64,000 nt of DNA from Icerya purchasi. Taxonomy: Eukaryota; Arthropoda; Insecta; Hemiptera; Monophlebidae. A model generated the notes under the pieces. That model did no database searches. It was not told the origin of the DNA and worked only from the letters and a program-made list of their open reading frames with translations. Shown piece by piece: positions 12,301 to 23,183 of the stretch; position 1 is the stretch's first letter; every line of letters starts with the position of its first letter. Where the stretch lies: positions 149,251,088-149,315,087 of the forward strand of contig CM077116.1 of the NCBI GenBank assembly GCA_039619475.1, in the 5' to 3' direction. The position numbers were made by a program, and so were the translations under genes.

Positions 12301-15300
12301 TAACAGTTATTGTGGGAATCAGTACTTTTACTAAAGGTGACTTTTGAGATTATAGATGTACGATATATTTGCACATAGATTTTGCAATAAATGTATAATC
12401 GTAAAGTTACTGATGTAGCTTTTGGCAGTACGGTCAACTTTTAAATGCACTTGGAAGGTAGATCCCGCAGCTCCTTATTCAAAATTTATAAGACATTTAT
12501 TAAATCACACATTGATTTCCCTGCATCGGTGCTTAATTTAAATAAATCAAAGTTACAAACTCCTCAATAATCCAGAACCATGCCCTTCGATTTTTTCTGG
12601 GACGTATAAAGGCAACCGCTCATCATACCATTCTCGCTGAAATATCCGAAATTCCGGTAAAATATTCTCTAAAATATATTATAGACAAGTTTTATCGCAA
12701 AGGTAAAGAGCAACGCTATCATCCTTTAAACGAACATATCTGGTTGAATTTTTTAGGCAAACCTTATTTTGGAAATTTACGTCTCTTCTACCACTAATAC
12801 AAAGTTATAATAAATATTGACAGCTACGAATTTACTGTGATACCAAAATAGTTCCGTACAAATTGAATTTTCAAGAATCAATATGTTACGTACAGGCAGA
12901 GGTAACGGATGAGAAGTCCAAAAAAAATCGAAAAAAATCGATTACTCAGGCTCAGAACATAGCAACGTTCGGTTAACAGAAATCATAAATTCCCGATTGA
13001 ATATCAAATATTTTACACAGACAGAGTAGATGTATCCCAGGACAGATATAACGTGTTGCCTTTTATCACACGAACAGAAATCGATATCGATCAAAAACAT
13101 TTCGCTTGCCGAGCGCGCAAGCTCATAACTCAATACAGAAATGTATGTAATATTCAGATGTTTAGCTTATTCCAAAAAATACATCGGGCAAAAAATATTA
13201 ATTTTAACAGACTCCCTTACAGCGTTGTCAAACCTAACTCATATTAACGATAAACGAATACCAAATACTGAATAGTTCACAAAAAAATATACATATATGC
13301 ACCAAATGGGGGGTTTTATTAAAGTGAATTTCTTCTTAATGTGATATTATGGGAAACGAGATGGCTGATGAAAGGACTCGAAGAGCAACCGGTAGAATAA
13401 TTAACTTAAAACTAATTTGGAGAGATTTCACGATCACAGTTGAAAACAACAAATACAGAAAGTGGAACAATGAATTTTTAACGCTCGGCAACTCTGAAGG
13501 CGGGCAATATTTTAAGATAGTGAGGTTAATTCCTAAGACGGAATACACCTTGATGTAGGGATCATATAAGAATACAATGGCGTAAGACTACAAACCGGTC
13601 ATTGCCGGGGGCTTAAATAATTACAATAACAGACAACACATATCCCAAATGTAGATTAGAAGGTTCAGCAGATGGTATGGTCTGGGCCAGTGCGATTACA
13701 ACAAAAATGGTAGATTTAATGTTGAGAAAGAGATATTGAAGGAATGGAATGCTCTGCCAGCAACGGTAAGTCAGATTGTTTCAAGCCTCTGTTCTTATTT
13801 GAGATATACATCGGGTACAGCCAAATACAGATATAGTCTATAACTGTTAATTAAAAGATTAACCTGGCCACAGGGCGAAGACCGAGCCCAAAAAAAAAAA
13901 AAAATTAATCTCGTTTTAAGAACTTAAGCTGCGAAATACATATATTGGTTGCAATTAAATGTATTATAATATTTATCCGTGTTTCATAATAATTTATGGT
14001 AGTGCTCAGTTCCGAAAATAACTTCGATAAAATTAGATTGATAAAGTATGTTTCTGTATGACAGTTTCGTAGAGGTTGAAAACTGTATACGTTTTAATTT
14101 CTTCACAGGTTAGTAATCGTTATGAAAGTGTACTGTCAGCTTTACTGCAGGGATTAGATGACGATGATGCGTCAATTCACACCGGAATAACGATGGAAGC
14201 TTTAATTGGTTTATCAAAATTAATGCCATTATTAGCGGACAACATCTTTTCAACAACCTATCTGTCTATCGCGATACGTATTAAACCATATTTTGAGAAG
14301 GTATATGAATATTCCTCTTATCTGCGCGTGTAATCATCGAATTATAAACATATTCACATATCAGAGTAAATTCTAAATGTTTAAACCGCGCGCAATAATT
14401 GTTTAAATGAGAGAAAAGGAAAATATAGAATAGATCAATAATGAGTAGGCAAAAGGAATATTCTGCCGGTAGGCTAAGCTAGGAGTTGGTGCAGAACAAA
14501 AACAGTTGCTTGCTCTCTTCAGTAGTCGCTAATAAAATCAGTGTTATAAAACTAATTTTGTGATAATATTGATAGTACCATCCAGTGAAATCAACGGCGA
14601 CGCCCTTGTAAATGAAACTGAAAAAGCTATCGTTTTCATAGATATTTTATCGCTTAACAAACTTACAGTAATCTGTGAAAGCAGCGTCAGTCTCGAATTG
14701 AATAAAAATGTATTACTCACCTCGGATCTTCATTTAATGTTTCGTTCCACGGCGTACGTTAACAATGAAAATAAAATAAGAGAATAATCGGTAAGCGGGC
14801 AAACAAAATAAAGAATTCTCTTCATAAAAATTATTTCAGGTGAAATTCCTATAACGCGTCAGACGCATGGCACTAAACACAAGGCGGCTGACGCATGTTC
14901 CAGACGTACGATGCATTATTTGTATTATGCCCGCGACAGCCGCAAATGGCTCTCAGTTGTAAAGTCAACGACCGGTTTATTTGTGTATTCGAAATGGTTG
15001 AGTACAAATTTTGTATTAGAATTATTTTTAAAAGAAAATGAAGCAGGAAGAAATTTTGCTGCAGGAATTATTAGAAGAGCGAAACGCTGAAGTTCATCCG
15101 GCATTTATGTCGCGGACTAAGAAAGGATATTATAATACACTGTTCCTATTGGATGACGAAAAATTTCGGGAGTTTTTCCGGTTAAATATTAAGTGATTTA
15201 ATTATACGCTTTTAATTTAATAAAAGGAAGTGTTAAAAATAATTAATTACGAATACACGTGTACCCCGTAGCTATTTATTTTCAGCAACTATCTTTAGCA

Positions 15301-18300
15301 AGTTAATCTTTATATCCACAGCTTTTGCCACATCATAAGTATATGCAAATTTTGCGACCATTTCCACCAATTTATCATTTTCTTCAGCCGTAAATAACAC
15401 TTTTTGATTCATTCAAAGCACGATGAAAACAAACCAAAACTTCCTTCACCGATTATTTATGCGTCTGTGTCTGTACTGCTCCCGAAGCAGTTATAACCGT
15501 GCGGTTATTCTCACTCAGCGGCTGACGCAAACTGTTGACGTAGATAGGAATCAGTTTCATTAATTTCTACTATAGTGTGTCTTGCGTTAGCCGCTTTGCG
15601 TCAGACGCATGCGTGTAACGCGTTATAGGAATTCTACCTTTAAGCGCGCGCGTGTGTGTAAAATAACTGATTTTTTTTTTTCTTAACTTTTCATATATGT
15701 TTTTGAAACAAAGAAAACCTTTATTTTAATTGTTTTTTTTTTTTTTTTTTTTTTTATGTTCATTGCACAATTTAAAACTTATTTCAAATATTGAATTTTC
15801 GTTTGCGTAATTAGTGCTAAAATTTTATCGGCATAATATAATACCGTGTCGTAGTTAGTTAGACAGTAGTGCTAATTCAAATTTTGTTGCTGCACATTGG
15901 AACTCTTTCAAAAAATGAAGAAAGTAAATGTTCAAACGAATACTACGTTTTTCCAATATCGAGTTGGTCAGCTATTTGAATAAAGTTAAAGAAGCGAAAG
16001 TAGTAGAACGCATACTGAGAGGAAATACAAAAACTGACAGCTATGAATTTAGTGGTAGGATGGAATAGAAGCGGTAAAATGAAAATAATCGATAATTTGA
16101 AAAGAGTATCATTCTGCAAATGAAGAAATAAACACAAATAGAAAAGAGTAAAATGAACAACGTATTGCTACTAATTAGTAAAGAACCTTTCGGTGTTTAA
16201 TATATGGTTAATTATGTATTTTGGAAAGGAATAAATATATTTAGCCTTCTCCGGGTAATATCGTATAATTTCCAAAATATACATATTTTAAGAATTATTA
16301 TTTTTTTTTTTGTAATCTATTTCAAAGGTAAACACGTAAAAAAATAAAAAAATGAAAGTTGGAAACTAGGAGGTGAGGATTGTTGAAGAATTAAGAAATT
16401 ATTATTAATAATTAAAAGTAGTTTTTATTATTATATTTTACGATCAGTTTATTTTATAAAATCTTTTTATTATTATTATTATTATTTATTTGTTTTACGT
16501 TACACTAACTGATAGTGATATTTGTTGAAGGAAGATATAAGTGTTCGTAGTATGTCAATAAAGCTGTTCGGCGAGCTTGCAAATATTGTCCGTCAAGACG
16601 ATGTACTTTCATTCAGCGAACAAGTTCACAGTAATTTCATATGTTTCCTTTTGCATTTAGCAGAGCAAGATGCTGAAATTATAAAGGTACATAATTTATG
16701 GTGTGCGTTAGTTGTTACTTTTAATAAAAATAAATAAATATGAGGGTTTTGAATTTAAAAAGTTTATAGTGTTATGCCGGAAACGGATTAAATATAAAAA
16801 CTAGGACGAGGGAAAGTATTATAGTTGAAAGAAGAAAACGAGATAGCTTAAGTATCATTAAAAAAAATTTCCAGTTATTTAAAGCAAAAGATTGAAGATG
16901 CACGAAACATTATCGCTGGAACATCGTGATATATTTATCTTCGGAAAGTATATATTTCGAATATCTCCTCAATGATTTCGACATTCGAGCATATTTAACA
17001 AACAGCCTGCTGCTGATTCTACTATATCTCTTTACTCCGAGTGAGTCCAGCCGATGAAGAATTCTCGCGCAGTCATCAGTTAGAAAATACCATTTCAACA
17101 GTTCTACTAATTGCTGAGGAACACCGTTAAATAAATAAAAAAGCTATATTCTTAGATGCAACTTAAAACATTTCATTCGGTAGATTAGGAATTTTGTACG
17201 CCTGTTAAAGAGAAAATCATTTGCTTGTCTTCAGTAGGAAAAGCAAAAAACAAAAAAGTAAAAAAGAAATTTACTTTATCGAAATCGAAATTTACTTCAT
17301 TCGTTTAAGGCATTTATAAACTGGGTTATCTGGTCAGCGACGCAGAAAGTAAGAATAAACAGCGTCCAACCATATCTGCTCATTTTTATAAGCATTTACG
17401 TCTATTGGCGCACCCAAGGGGGGTGCCACGGGGCCATTGCTCCCCCCAAAAAATCTTCGAAATCTTAATTTCGTTTTGTACTGTTTTGTTTTACTTAATT
17501 TTTTTTTAAAAACATACATATTTACTTTTTACTTATATTACAAGTATAATGTTATATACTTGTAGCTAATTTTTTTAAAATAAAATTCGTATACTTATCT
17601 AATTTGTGCTTGTATTTTTTTTTTATTTTAATTTACAAACCACGGAAATAGATAGGTACTTTTAGTCGAGGTACCGAGTTATCATCCCCTAACTCATCTT
17701 CTAAATTCTAGCCCCGACCAAAAAAAAATCCTGAGCGCGCCTATGTTTACGTCAACACAGCTTAACGTTTTCAATGAATTAGTTGTTTTTTGTTTTCTTT
17801 TTTTAATGGAATTTATCCATTTGCAAAAATAAAATGCTGCGAGCGCTAAAAGCTGTGTGATATTCTTCGTTGAAAAAGTACTTTAATAGTATCACTAAAT
17901 TTTCGCCCAGTTCGATAAAATAGAAATATGGTCTTTTCATACTATTTGAAAGCAACGTTAAACTATACGCTGAATAGCGCAGAAACGGATTAGCGCATCT
18001 GTAGAATTATGTGCTCCAATTAAGCAGCCATACTTTGAAATGAGCAAAATAGAAAAAAGTTAACATCGGTGGGCTCGTCCTATTTCCGTATATTTTACTA
18101 ATAGCGATGCGTTTTAAAATAATCGGGGATTTCTTCTTGTCCTAAATTCGCTTAGTTTTTAACGGTTAACTCACGTAACACCTATTCTACTGGTAAACAC
18201 GCATTAGTTTAGCTGTGTTCCTTCTCAGCTCGTTAACACTTTTCGCTAGCCGGCCTTGTGTCGTCAGCTTTGCTTAATTATGTACAGTTTTTAAAATAAA

Positions 18301-20107
18301 ATTGTATTGGGTCGCTATCAAGAGGAGGACATTGTTAATTAGTCAACAAGCGAGTTAAAATTATTTTTATTGGTTGTTTTTCGTTAGGTCTGCAAACTTT
18401 CGTTAAGATCTATTGCGGCGTTGTTGAAATCGAAAAAAGTCGCCGAAATTATCTACACTAATTTATTACAGGATGGTACATTGATGTATCAAGAATTTTT
18501 AACGCAAATAACAAAAGCTTTGGTGAGTAATCATTGTTTAAAATTGTTTATTTAATACGAGTTTCCTTCCTCGTTTTTGTTTACTTTTATTCCATTTTTT
18601 TTGTGCGGTAAAAATGATTAAGGCATTAAAAAGCAATAAGTCTAATTTTGTAGCATCGTTAATTGTGGAAACTTTCTCGTCTATAATATGATATTCATTT
18701 TAAGTTTTTAATATGAAATTTTTACGTAATCTGACCAAATTTAGTTGCTCAAAAAAGAACAGGCGCACAGATTATTTCAAAACGAATGTTGTAACGGAAA
18801 TTCTCGCTTTGTAATATGTAGCACGTCCGAAAAAAGTAAACACGGTATTATCTGCATGATGGTTTAAAATTTTCTTTGTATACTCGTGTAATCAAAATTT
18901 AGTATTCGGTTTAAATTATTATTAAAGAACATGAATTATTAAATAGTAAACATTTAAAAATTGAAAAACCGAATTCTAGAGAAAAATATAATTTTCATTA
19001 AATAATATTTCTTTTTCTTTCATCAAAGGCCGGTGAACTTACGGAACTTTCAACGCATTTTATAATGACGGCGATGTCGTATGGTAAAAGCAGTTGGCCT
19101 GAAGTTAGAGCTGCAGCCGCTTTGTTTATCGGTAAGAAAATGCGATAATCTGAATGAATAAAAACTGAATTTATACATAATTTTAAAATATCTACTTAAT
19201 AGTTCGCTGTTAAAGTGAGAGTTATTTTTCACGCAGACATTTTTTTTTCGTACAATAATATATGCATATTGTCGAAAAGTCTAAGCTATGAATATTTAAA
19301 TATTAAAATTAAATACATGTAAAGCTGTCTCTACCAATTACCGTCTAGAATCTTAATGAAGAACAATCCGACTTCCTTGAAAAATTTGATTACTTCACAA
19401 CAATGCATTATAATTATTATTAATTATGATTATCAAGTAGTCGTAATTATAAAAATCGTTTCTGTAAAAATAATCGATTACGCTCAACTCTTGTTCAGAA
19501 TATTTTACATGTAATTTAATTATATAACATAGATATAGATATATACAGGGTTACAGTTTTTTCAAATAATAGTAGTTTAATTCTTCTTCTTCCTTCACCA
19601 TGTCCGTCCAGAATTTATATCCTTGATCACTCAAAAATATTAAGTTAGAATTATCGTGCAGTTGGATAACATATTGTTTTTTTTTTATTTTTTTTAGAAA
19701 TTATGTTTTAATTAAACGAAAAGATTTCTTACATAATTACAACACTGATATTTCTTTGTACAGCGCGATTTTAGTATAAAAGTGACAATGGGAAAAACAA
19801 TTTTCTTTTTTTTTTCCACTTTTAAAATTTACTCTTTTGTTCTGAAGTTAGCTTCAACAAACGTTCGATTCTAATACACATATATATTTAGTCTTATTAT
19901 TATTTAAGTGGTACCGAACAAATTTATGTATTATAATTGAGGAATAAAAATATTATTGTAGGTATCATGTACAACAAATCAGACAAAATCCTAGAAAAAA
20001 TCTCAGCAGATACAATTATTTGCCGTTTACTAGTCCTATTAAAAGACACCGATGCCTCCGTGCGAGCCAATGCGGCTTATTCGATGAGTTTAGTATTTTG
20101 TAAGTGA
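2213..20107 (+). CDS. MROH1: MROH1-like maestro HEAT-repeat protein, C-terminal part (9 exons, 5' end off window)
   Basis: Exons 2213-2403, 6864-7001, 7095-7209, 10246-10389, 14109-14300, 16531-16686, 18388-18522, 19029-19131 and 19962-20107 each have an AG acceptor, and each internal exon has a GT donor. Their phases agree at every junction, giving 439 codons and a TGA. The product is a run of short helical HEAT-like units, with helix-turn patterns such as SDTSPTVRQHSLKGLASI, DISVRSMSIKLFGELANI and TDASVRANAAYSMSLVF, which matches the maestro HEAT-repeat (MROH1) family as I know it. MROH1 proteins are roughly 1600 residues in vertebrates, so about the last quarter is visible. HEAT arrays are binding scaffolds and no catalytic residue is expected; the cellular role of insect copies is poorly known. 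The introns carry SINE, LINE, Harbinger and simple-repeat DNA. Another HEAT-array protein remains possible, but MROH1 fits best. Confidence 0.8.
3714..4172 (-). repeat. tRNA-derived SINE copy, minus orientation
   Basis: Shares CTTGTTATCGCGCTAC, CTGCTGTGTACT, CTAGCGC and CGGAAGTCAAGCGCT with the copy at 60.5-60.9 kb. The tRNA-like head is at the right; its A-box region (reverse of AGCCACTAGG) is fair but the B-box region (GGTATCGAAGAACCC) is degraded. The tail on the left ends in ATC repeats. It is a retroposed copy, not a tRNA gene. Confidence 0.75.
4182..4222. repeat. (TA)n microsatellite
   Basis: About 20 TA units beside the SINE head. Confidence 0.95.
5427..5601. repeat. Direct repeat pair of about 30 bp
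   Basis: TAGGACAAACGGGTTTATAG at 5428 recurs at 5573 as TAGGACAAACGTGTTTATAG. Both are followed by TGAGTCAGC, the first with two extra bases before it. The units are about 145 bp apart. They could be the ends of a small element; nature unknown. Confidence 0.6.
6333..6374. repeat. (TA)n microsatellite
   Basis: About 21 TA units in an intron. Confidence 0.95.
6864..7001 (+). CDS. MROH1: MROH1-like exon
   Basis: Acceptor CAAATAG|AAT and donor CTCG|GTAATA. It enters in phase 2 and leaves in phase 2 and reads IAYDTLLQLIICMKYTD and onwards, an amphipathic helical pair with a leucine pattern typical of HEAT units. Confidence 0.75.
7095..7209 (+). CDS. MROH1: MROH1-like exon
   Basis: Acceptor TTTAG|ATC and donor GAG|GTATAA, after a very short intron of 93 bp. 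It completes an Arg codon split across the junction, reads SLCSIQPNEVTKVLSF and onwards, and ends in phase 0. Confidence 0.75.
7210..10245 (+). other. MROH1-like intron without recognisable elements
   Basis: AT-rich. A 102-codon open stretch at 9904-10212 lacks any family resemblance. Nothing else supported. Confidence 0.5.
10246..10389 (+). CDS. MROH1: MROH1-like exon with HEAT unit
   Basis: Acceptor TTCAG|GTT and donor ACG|GTAAGT; 48 codons, phase 0 at both ends. SDTSPTVRQHSLKGLASI has the classic HEAT turn and second-helix pattern (Asp/Pro turn, Val-Arg). Confidence 0.82.
10399..10421. repeat. (TA)n microsatellite
   Basis: A TA tract just inside the intron, 9 bp after the donor at 10390. 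Confidence 0.9.
10672..11218. mobile_element. Fold-back MITE-like element
   Basis: The outer ends ATAACCTGTTTTTATAA and TTTAATAAACAGGTTAT are inverted. Inner arms of about 100 bp each (10915-11020 and 11095-11200) are inverted around TTAAAATAAATACCTCA / TGAGGTATTTATTTTAA. No coding capacity. The structure suits a non-autonomous DNA transposon; superfamily unknown. Confidence 0.7.
12424..13905 (+). pseudogene. LINE ORF2 remnant with RNase H end and poly-A tail
   Basis: Broken frames read KIYKTFIKSHIDF-like text near 12.48 kb (the region after the RT domain of jockey/I LINEs) and, at 13346-13400, MGNEMADERTRRATGR, the C-terminal RNase H motif ('GNE.AD..A'). The copy ends in a poly-A run near 13.89 kb. 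Multiple stops and frameshifts. The RNase H domain points to an I-type clade, as inference. Confidence 0.65.
14109..14300 (+). CDS. MROH1: MROH1-like exon
   Basis: Acceptor TTCACAG|GTT and donor AAG|GTATAT; 64 codons, phase 0 at both ends. It reads SNRYESVLSALLQGLDDDD, then a helical segment with LIGLSKLMPLL and a basic end (RIKPYFEK). Confidence 0.83.
15038..15196 (+). pseudogene. PIF/Harbinger transposase N-terminal fragment
   Basis: 52 codons starting MKQEEILLQELLEE. The segment GYYNTLFLLDDEKFREFFRL matches the 'G.Y..L...D...F...FRL' start of insect Harbinger transposases. The catalytic DDE region is absent, so the copy cannot encode an active enzyme. Confidence 0.65.
15272..15412 (-). 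pseudogene. Myb/SANT-like protein N-terminal fragment of Harbinger element
   Basis: 46 codons, MNQKVLFTAEENDKLVEMV and onwards. 'FT.EE.DKLVE.V' is a Myb/SANT-like DNA-binding start as found in the second gene of Harbinger elements, and it lies convergent to the transposase fragment 75 bp away. Confidence 0.6.
16531..16686 (+). CDS. MROH1: MROH1-like exon with HEAT unit
   Basis: Acceptor TTGAAG|GAA and donor AAG|GTACAT; 52 codons, phase 0 at both ends. DISVRSMSIKLFGELANI closely follows the MROH1 'VR..SI.LFG.L' pattern. Confidence 0.83.
17398..17752. repeat. Possible degraded DNA transposon
   Basis: Unusually G/C-rich text for this intron (GGCGCACCCAAGGGGGG, GCCACGGGGCCATTGC) at the left and GAGCGCGCCTATG at the right, which are loosely inverted ends. 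Nothing coding. Weak call. Confidence 0.3.
18388..18522 (+). CDS. MROH1: MROH1-like exon
   Basis: Acceptor CGTTAG|GTC and donor TTG|GTGAGT; 45 codons, phase 0 at both ends. It reads CKLSLRSIAALLKSKKV and continues with a helix ending ITKAL. Confidence 0.8.
19029..19131 (+). CDS. MROH1: MROH1-like exon
   Basis: Acceptor CAAAG|GCC and donor ATCG|GTAAGA, leaving in phase 1. SWPEVRAAAALFIG is a HEAT second helix that continues across the junction into the last exon. Confidence 0.8.
19962..20107 (+). CDS. MROH1: MROH1-like probable last exon
   Basis: Acceptor TTGTAG|GTA. It completes a Gly codon and reads IMYNKSDKILEKIS and onwards, ending in the HEAT unit TDASVRANAAYSMSLVF, then Cys-Lys and TGA at 20105-20107. 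A perfect donor-like GTAAGT overlaps the final codons at 20100-20105, so the exon could instead splice onward, but I find no matching downstream coding exon before the convergent gene. Confidence 0.72.
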
Positions 20108-20743
20108 TTAATTTCTTTCCTAGTGTAATAATCTGATCATTACTACATATTTATACTGCGTTTTGTTTTATTCTTTTTATATATTTATAAGGGAAGGTAA
20201 ACATTTTTTTAATCTTATAAAAATATATCAGTTTTAAATGTTTATGCGTATATATGATTTTATGTGCTAGCGTTTGTATACATAGCTAAAATATTTTCGT
20301 TGTGTAAAATTTTATCTAAAAAACCTTCGAAATATATTAATTGGCTAATTCAGTACGAAGAATAATTTGCATGGTACGGCCTAACAATATTTACAAAATG
20401 CTTATTTTATATTACGATTTCCGTATCTAAAGCATTGCTGTTGCAATCTGTAATCGGATTTTGAAACCGGTAAAGAAAATTACAACGCGTTCGACAATTT
20501 TTATAGACCAGTGCAATAGCTCACAATGAATCTAGCATGTCATCTGTTGAAATGCCTTCCGAAATCTTATGAGGTCTGATAAAGAAATGCTTGGCCAAAA
20601 CGCGGTTGTAGCGCAGATGGTACACATACAGGTGCGAAAGAAAGCTTAAACCTTCTTCTTTCAAACTAGCCATCAACGGAACGAGTTTTTAGTACGCGTT
20701 TTATGCGCAGACGATATGTCGTTCTAGTTTTTCGATTTTCGTG

Positions 20744-21200
20744 AAAAATGTCTAGTGTTAAATGACGCGCGAACATTAAATTGTGCTTGAAACCAGGAAA
20801 AGCATTTAGTGAGTATTTCAATCTAATGAAAAACAGGTTTACGGTGAACTATTTAAGCGGTCTACCACGGTTTTTGGTATTGAAAATTGGCCGACAGTCG
20901 GAAATCTATCGAAAGCGATGTGAGAACTGATCGACCGATTACAGGTCGTACTCCAGATTTCTCGAGTTCATTTTTTGGTGCGTTCAGGCAGGCGTCTGAA
21001 TTCTTCCTTCAATCTTAGTTACGGGATCGTTCAAAAAATTTTAACGGAGGTTTTGAAGAAAATACCAAGGAACAGATGCACCACATCACCAAGGCAGGGT
21101 TCGCTCGATGCTTCCAAAAACAGACTGAATGACGGAGAAAAACCATTACGGCGGAAAAGAAATACTATAAAAATATTTTCGAAACTGTGTGAATAAAAAG
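20744..21200 (+). pseudogene. Mariner-family transposase remnant (internally deleted)
   Basis: Near 20.78 kb the text LCLKPGKAFSEYFN matches the N-terminal helix-turn-helix of mariner transposases ('FCLKLGK...E.F..L'), then SFNLSYGIVQKILTE ('..ISYGTVQKIL.E'), then a C-terminal piece near 21.12-21.19 kb (KQTE..KTITAEKKYY). The catalytic middle is missing. Many stops and shifts. Confidence 0.6.
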
Positions 21201-21922
21201 GTGTTTCTTCGATTTTATTGTACAACAAAAAGTACGCTTTTGCTTTTTTTAAGGTGTGTGAAGTGTCCATATTTTTGGAACCACTTTATGTAATGGGTTC
21301 GACGTATGCTCATTTTAAAGAAGAAGGATGGGGCTTTCATATTCCGTAAAGCAAAGCTCGCCCCAAGTAGGGGCTGTTTAATCAAACTTTGTATATAATA
21401 ATCTCAGGGTTCTTTTAATAAAAACGAGGGCCTCTTCATTCAATTTTTCACCCGATTTGCCTTACGCTAAAACACTTTGCTCTCTCGATAGAATGCAAAA
21501 TCTATCATGCTGAATCAAAGCGCATCCGAAATACCGAAACAAAAATAAAAATTTCTTATTCATTTCTCCATCCTGAATCATATTTTAAAAAGAAAATATC
21601 GTACTAGTTCTATAGTTACATTATTATATATGTCAGCTATAAATTCCCAGAAGCGTGAAACATGTTTTCAAGATAAGTAATAATTACAGACTATTTTTTT
21701 GTGAATTCTACATCTCGCATCGTAAAAATTAAATATTTACTGCTAGCTTAAAAATGTGTTTCAAAATTTGCGACAAACACGCTTTTAAGTACACATGAGA
21801 GATAATTTTTCAAATTTTTAGGCTAGGCGCAAATAGTATAAATATTAAGTTTTTACAATGCGAGATGTAAAATTTGCAAAATAGTCCATCATTATCATTT
21901 TTGTTGCCATTATTGTTCAATG

Positions 21923-21945
21923 TATATATATATATATATATATAT
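21923..21945. repeat. (TA)n microsatellite
   Basis: About 11 TA units. Confidence 0.9.
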
Positions 21946-23001
21946 GTTAAATATATATGCTAATGCGATTTTTAAAGATGCATTACAGAAAAAGAACTTC
22001 GGAATTAAAATAAATGGCGTACACGTATTTACAAAAATTCTGTCCCGTAAGTAATTTTTGCATTTTTTTCGAAAACTTCTTTAGCATACAACCGCAACTT
22101 CTTTTGACTTTAATAGATGATTCGAGCATGTTCATGATAATGCGGTTGTTTCGTTATCAAACTGCTGCATAGAATTACAATAGCTGGTTAATAGAATCGA
22201 TTCGGTAGCTAAACGGTACAAACTTGAAATTAATGAAAGAAAAGCGAAAAGTTCATTAACTACGCTTATTAAATATATTGCAGTTCGAACTTTTAGAACT
22301 CTTTCATCATTTTTCGATATGCATATACTAGGGGCTGCAGACGCTCATTTCGCTTGGGTCCTCAACCCCAGCGTTTACAGCAAAAAAATTAATGATTGAA
22401 ATTTTTGATTTTAGTACTATTTCCAGTAATTTAGATATGTAAATGAATAGCCAAATTTCGGAAATCAGTAAAATAATTGAATTAAAAAAAAAAAACCTTA
22501 CCTCGTAAATTTTTTGACGTGTAAAGAACTAATGTACCAAATTTCGCGTTTGCGCGTTATATAGTTATTAACAAACCAATAATATACATTTTAATTTTAA
22601 TTTTAATAAAAAAAAAAAAAAAGCATTACAACAACCAACGCGAATGACGTATGATCAGAAAAAGCTTTGTCATTATATCCAGGGTGATTATAATTAAAGT
22701 GCAAGTTTCAAAACGCTATAAAAAAAAGGAACCACTGATCGGAATGACGTCAAATTTGAATGGAGTATTATTGACAAAGGAGGAAAGCGGATGGTATAAG
22801 AAAAAATAGTTTTTTTTTTTAGCTTGTCAACCAGGGACCTCATTCAGAAACAATTGGCGCTGTAAGCATCGTAATTTAAAAGGGTTCGACTAGAAATGTC
22901 GGATGAATCGTAAAACAACGGCTGAGGTGTAAGTTAAACGTTAAACCAACTGTACTATTCAGTGTGCATGGCTGTACAGGTGTGATACTGTAAATGGGAA
23001 A

Positions 23002-23175
23002 AATCAATTCTTAATTGTCCCGAGGCCAAAAATCGCATAAAAAGCATCAATCAAATAGGTTTTTAATTGTCCCGAGGCCAAAAACCGTATAAAAAGCATC
23101 AATCAAATCGGGTTTTAATTATCCTGAGACCAAAAACACCGCATAAAAAGGATCAATCAAATCGGTTTTTAAATT
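23002..23175. repeat. Tandem repeat, about three 52-bp units
   Basis: Units share TTAATTGTCCCGAGGCCAAA, then a CGCATAAAAAGCATCAATCAA-like half, and start near 23002, 23049 and 23101 with a partial fourth at 23155. Each keeps TCC(C/T)GAG and GCATCAATCAAAT. Located at the left, subterminal end of the Tc1/mariner element. Confidence 0.8.
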
Positions 23176-23183
23176 TCGGGAGA

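Larger units (their letters stand above)
14838..15640. mobile_element. Deleted PIF/Harbinger-type DNA transposon
   Basis: Inverted ends GAAATTCCTATAACGCGT (left) and ACGCGTTATAGGAATTC (right). Between them lie a short + strand start of a Harbinger-like transposase and a - strand start of a Myb/SANT-like protein, the two-gene convergent arrangement of this superfamily. GCGTCAGACGCATG and GCGGCTGACGCA-type motifs recur near both ends and could be protein-binding sites. Inserted in an MROH1-like intron. Flanking target duplication not resolved. Confidence 0.7.
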
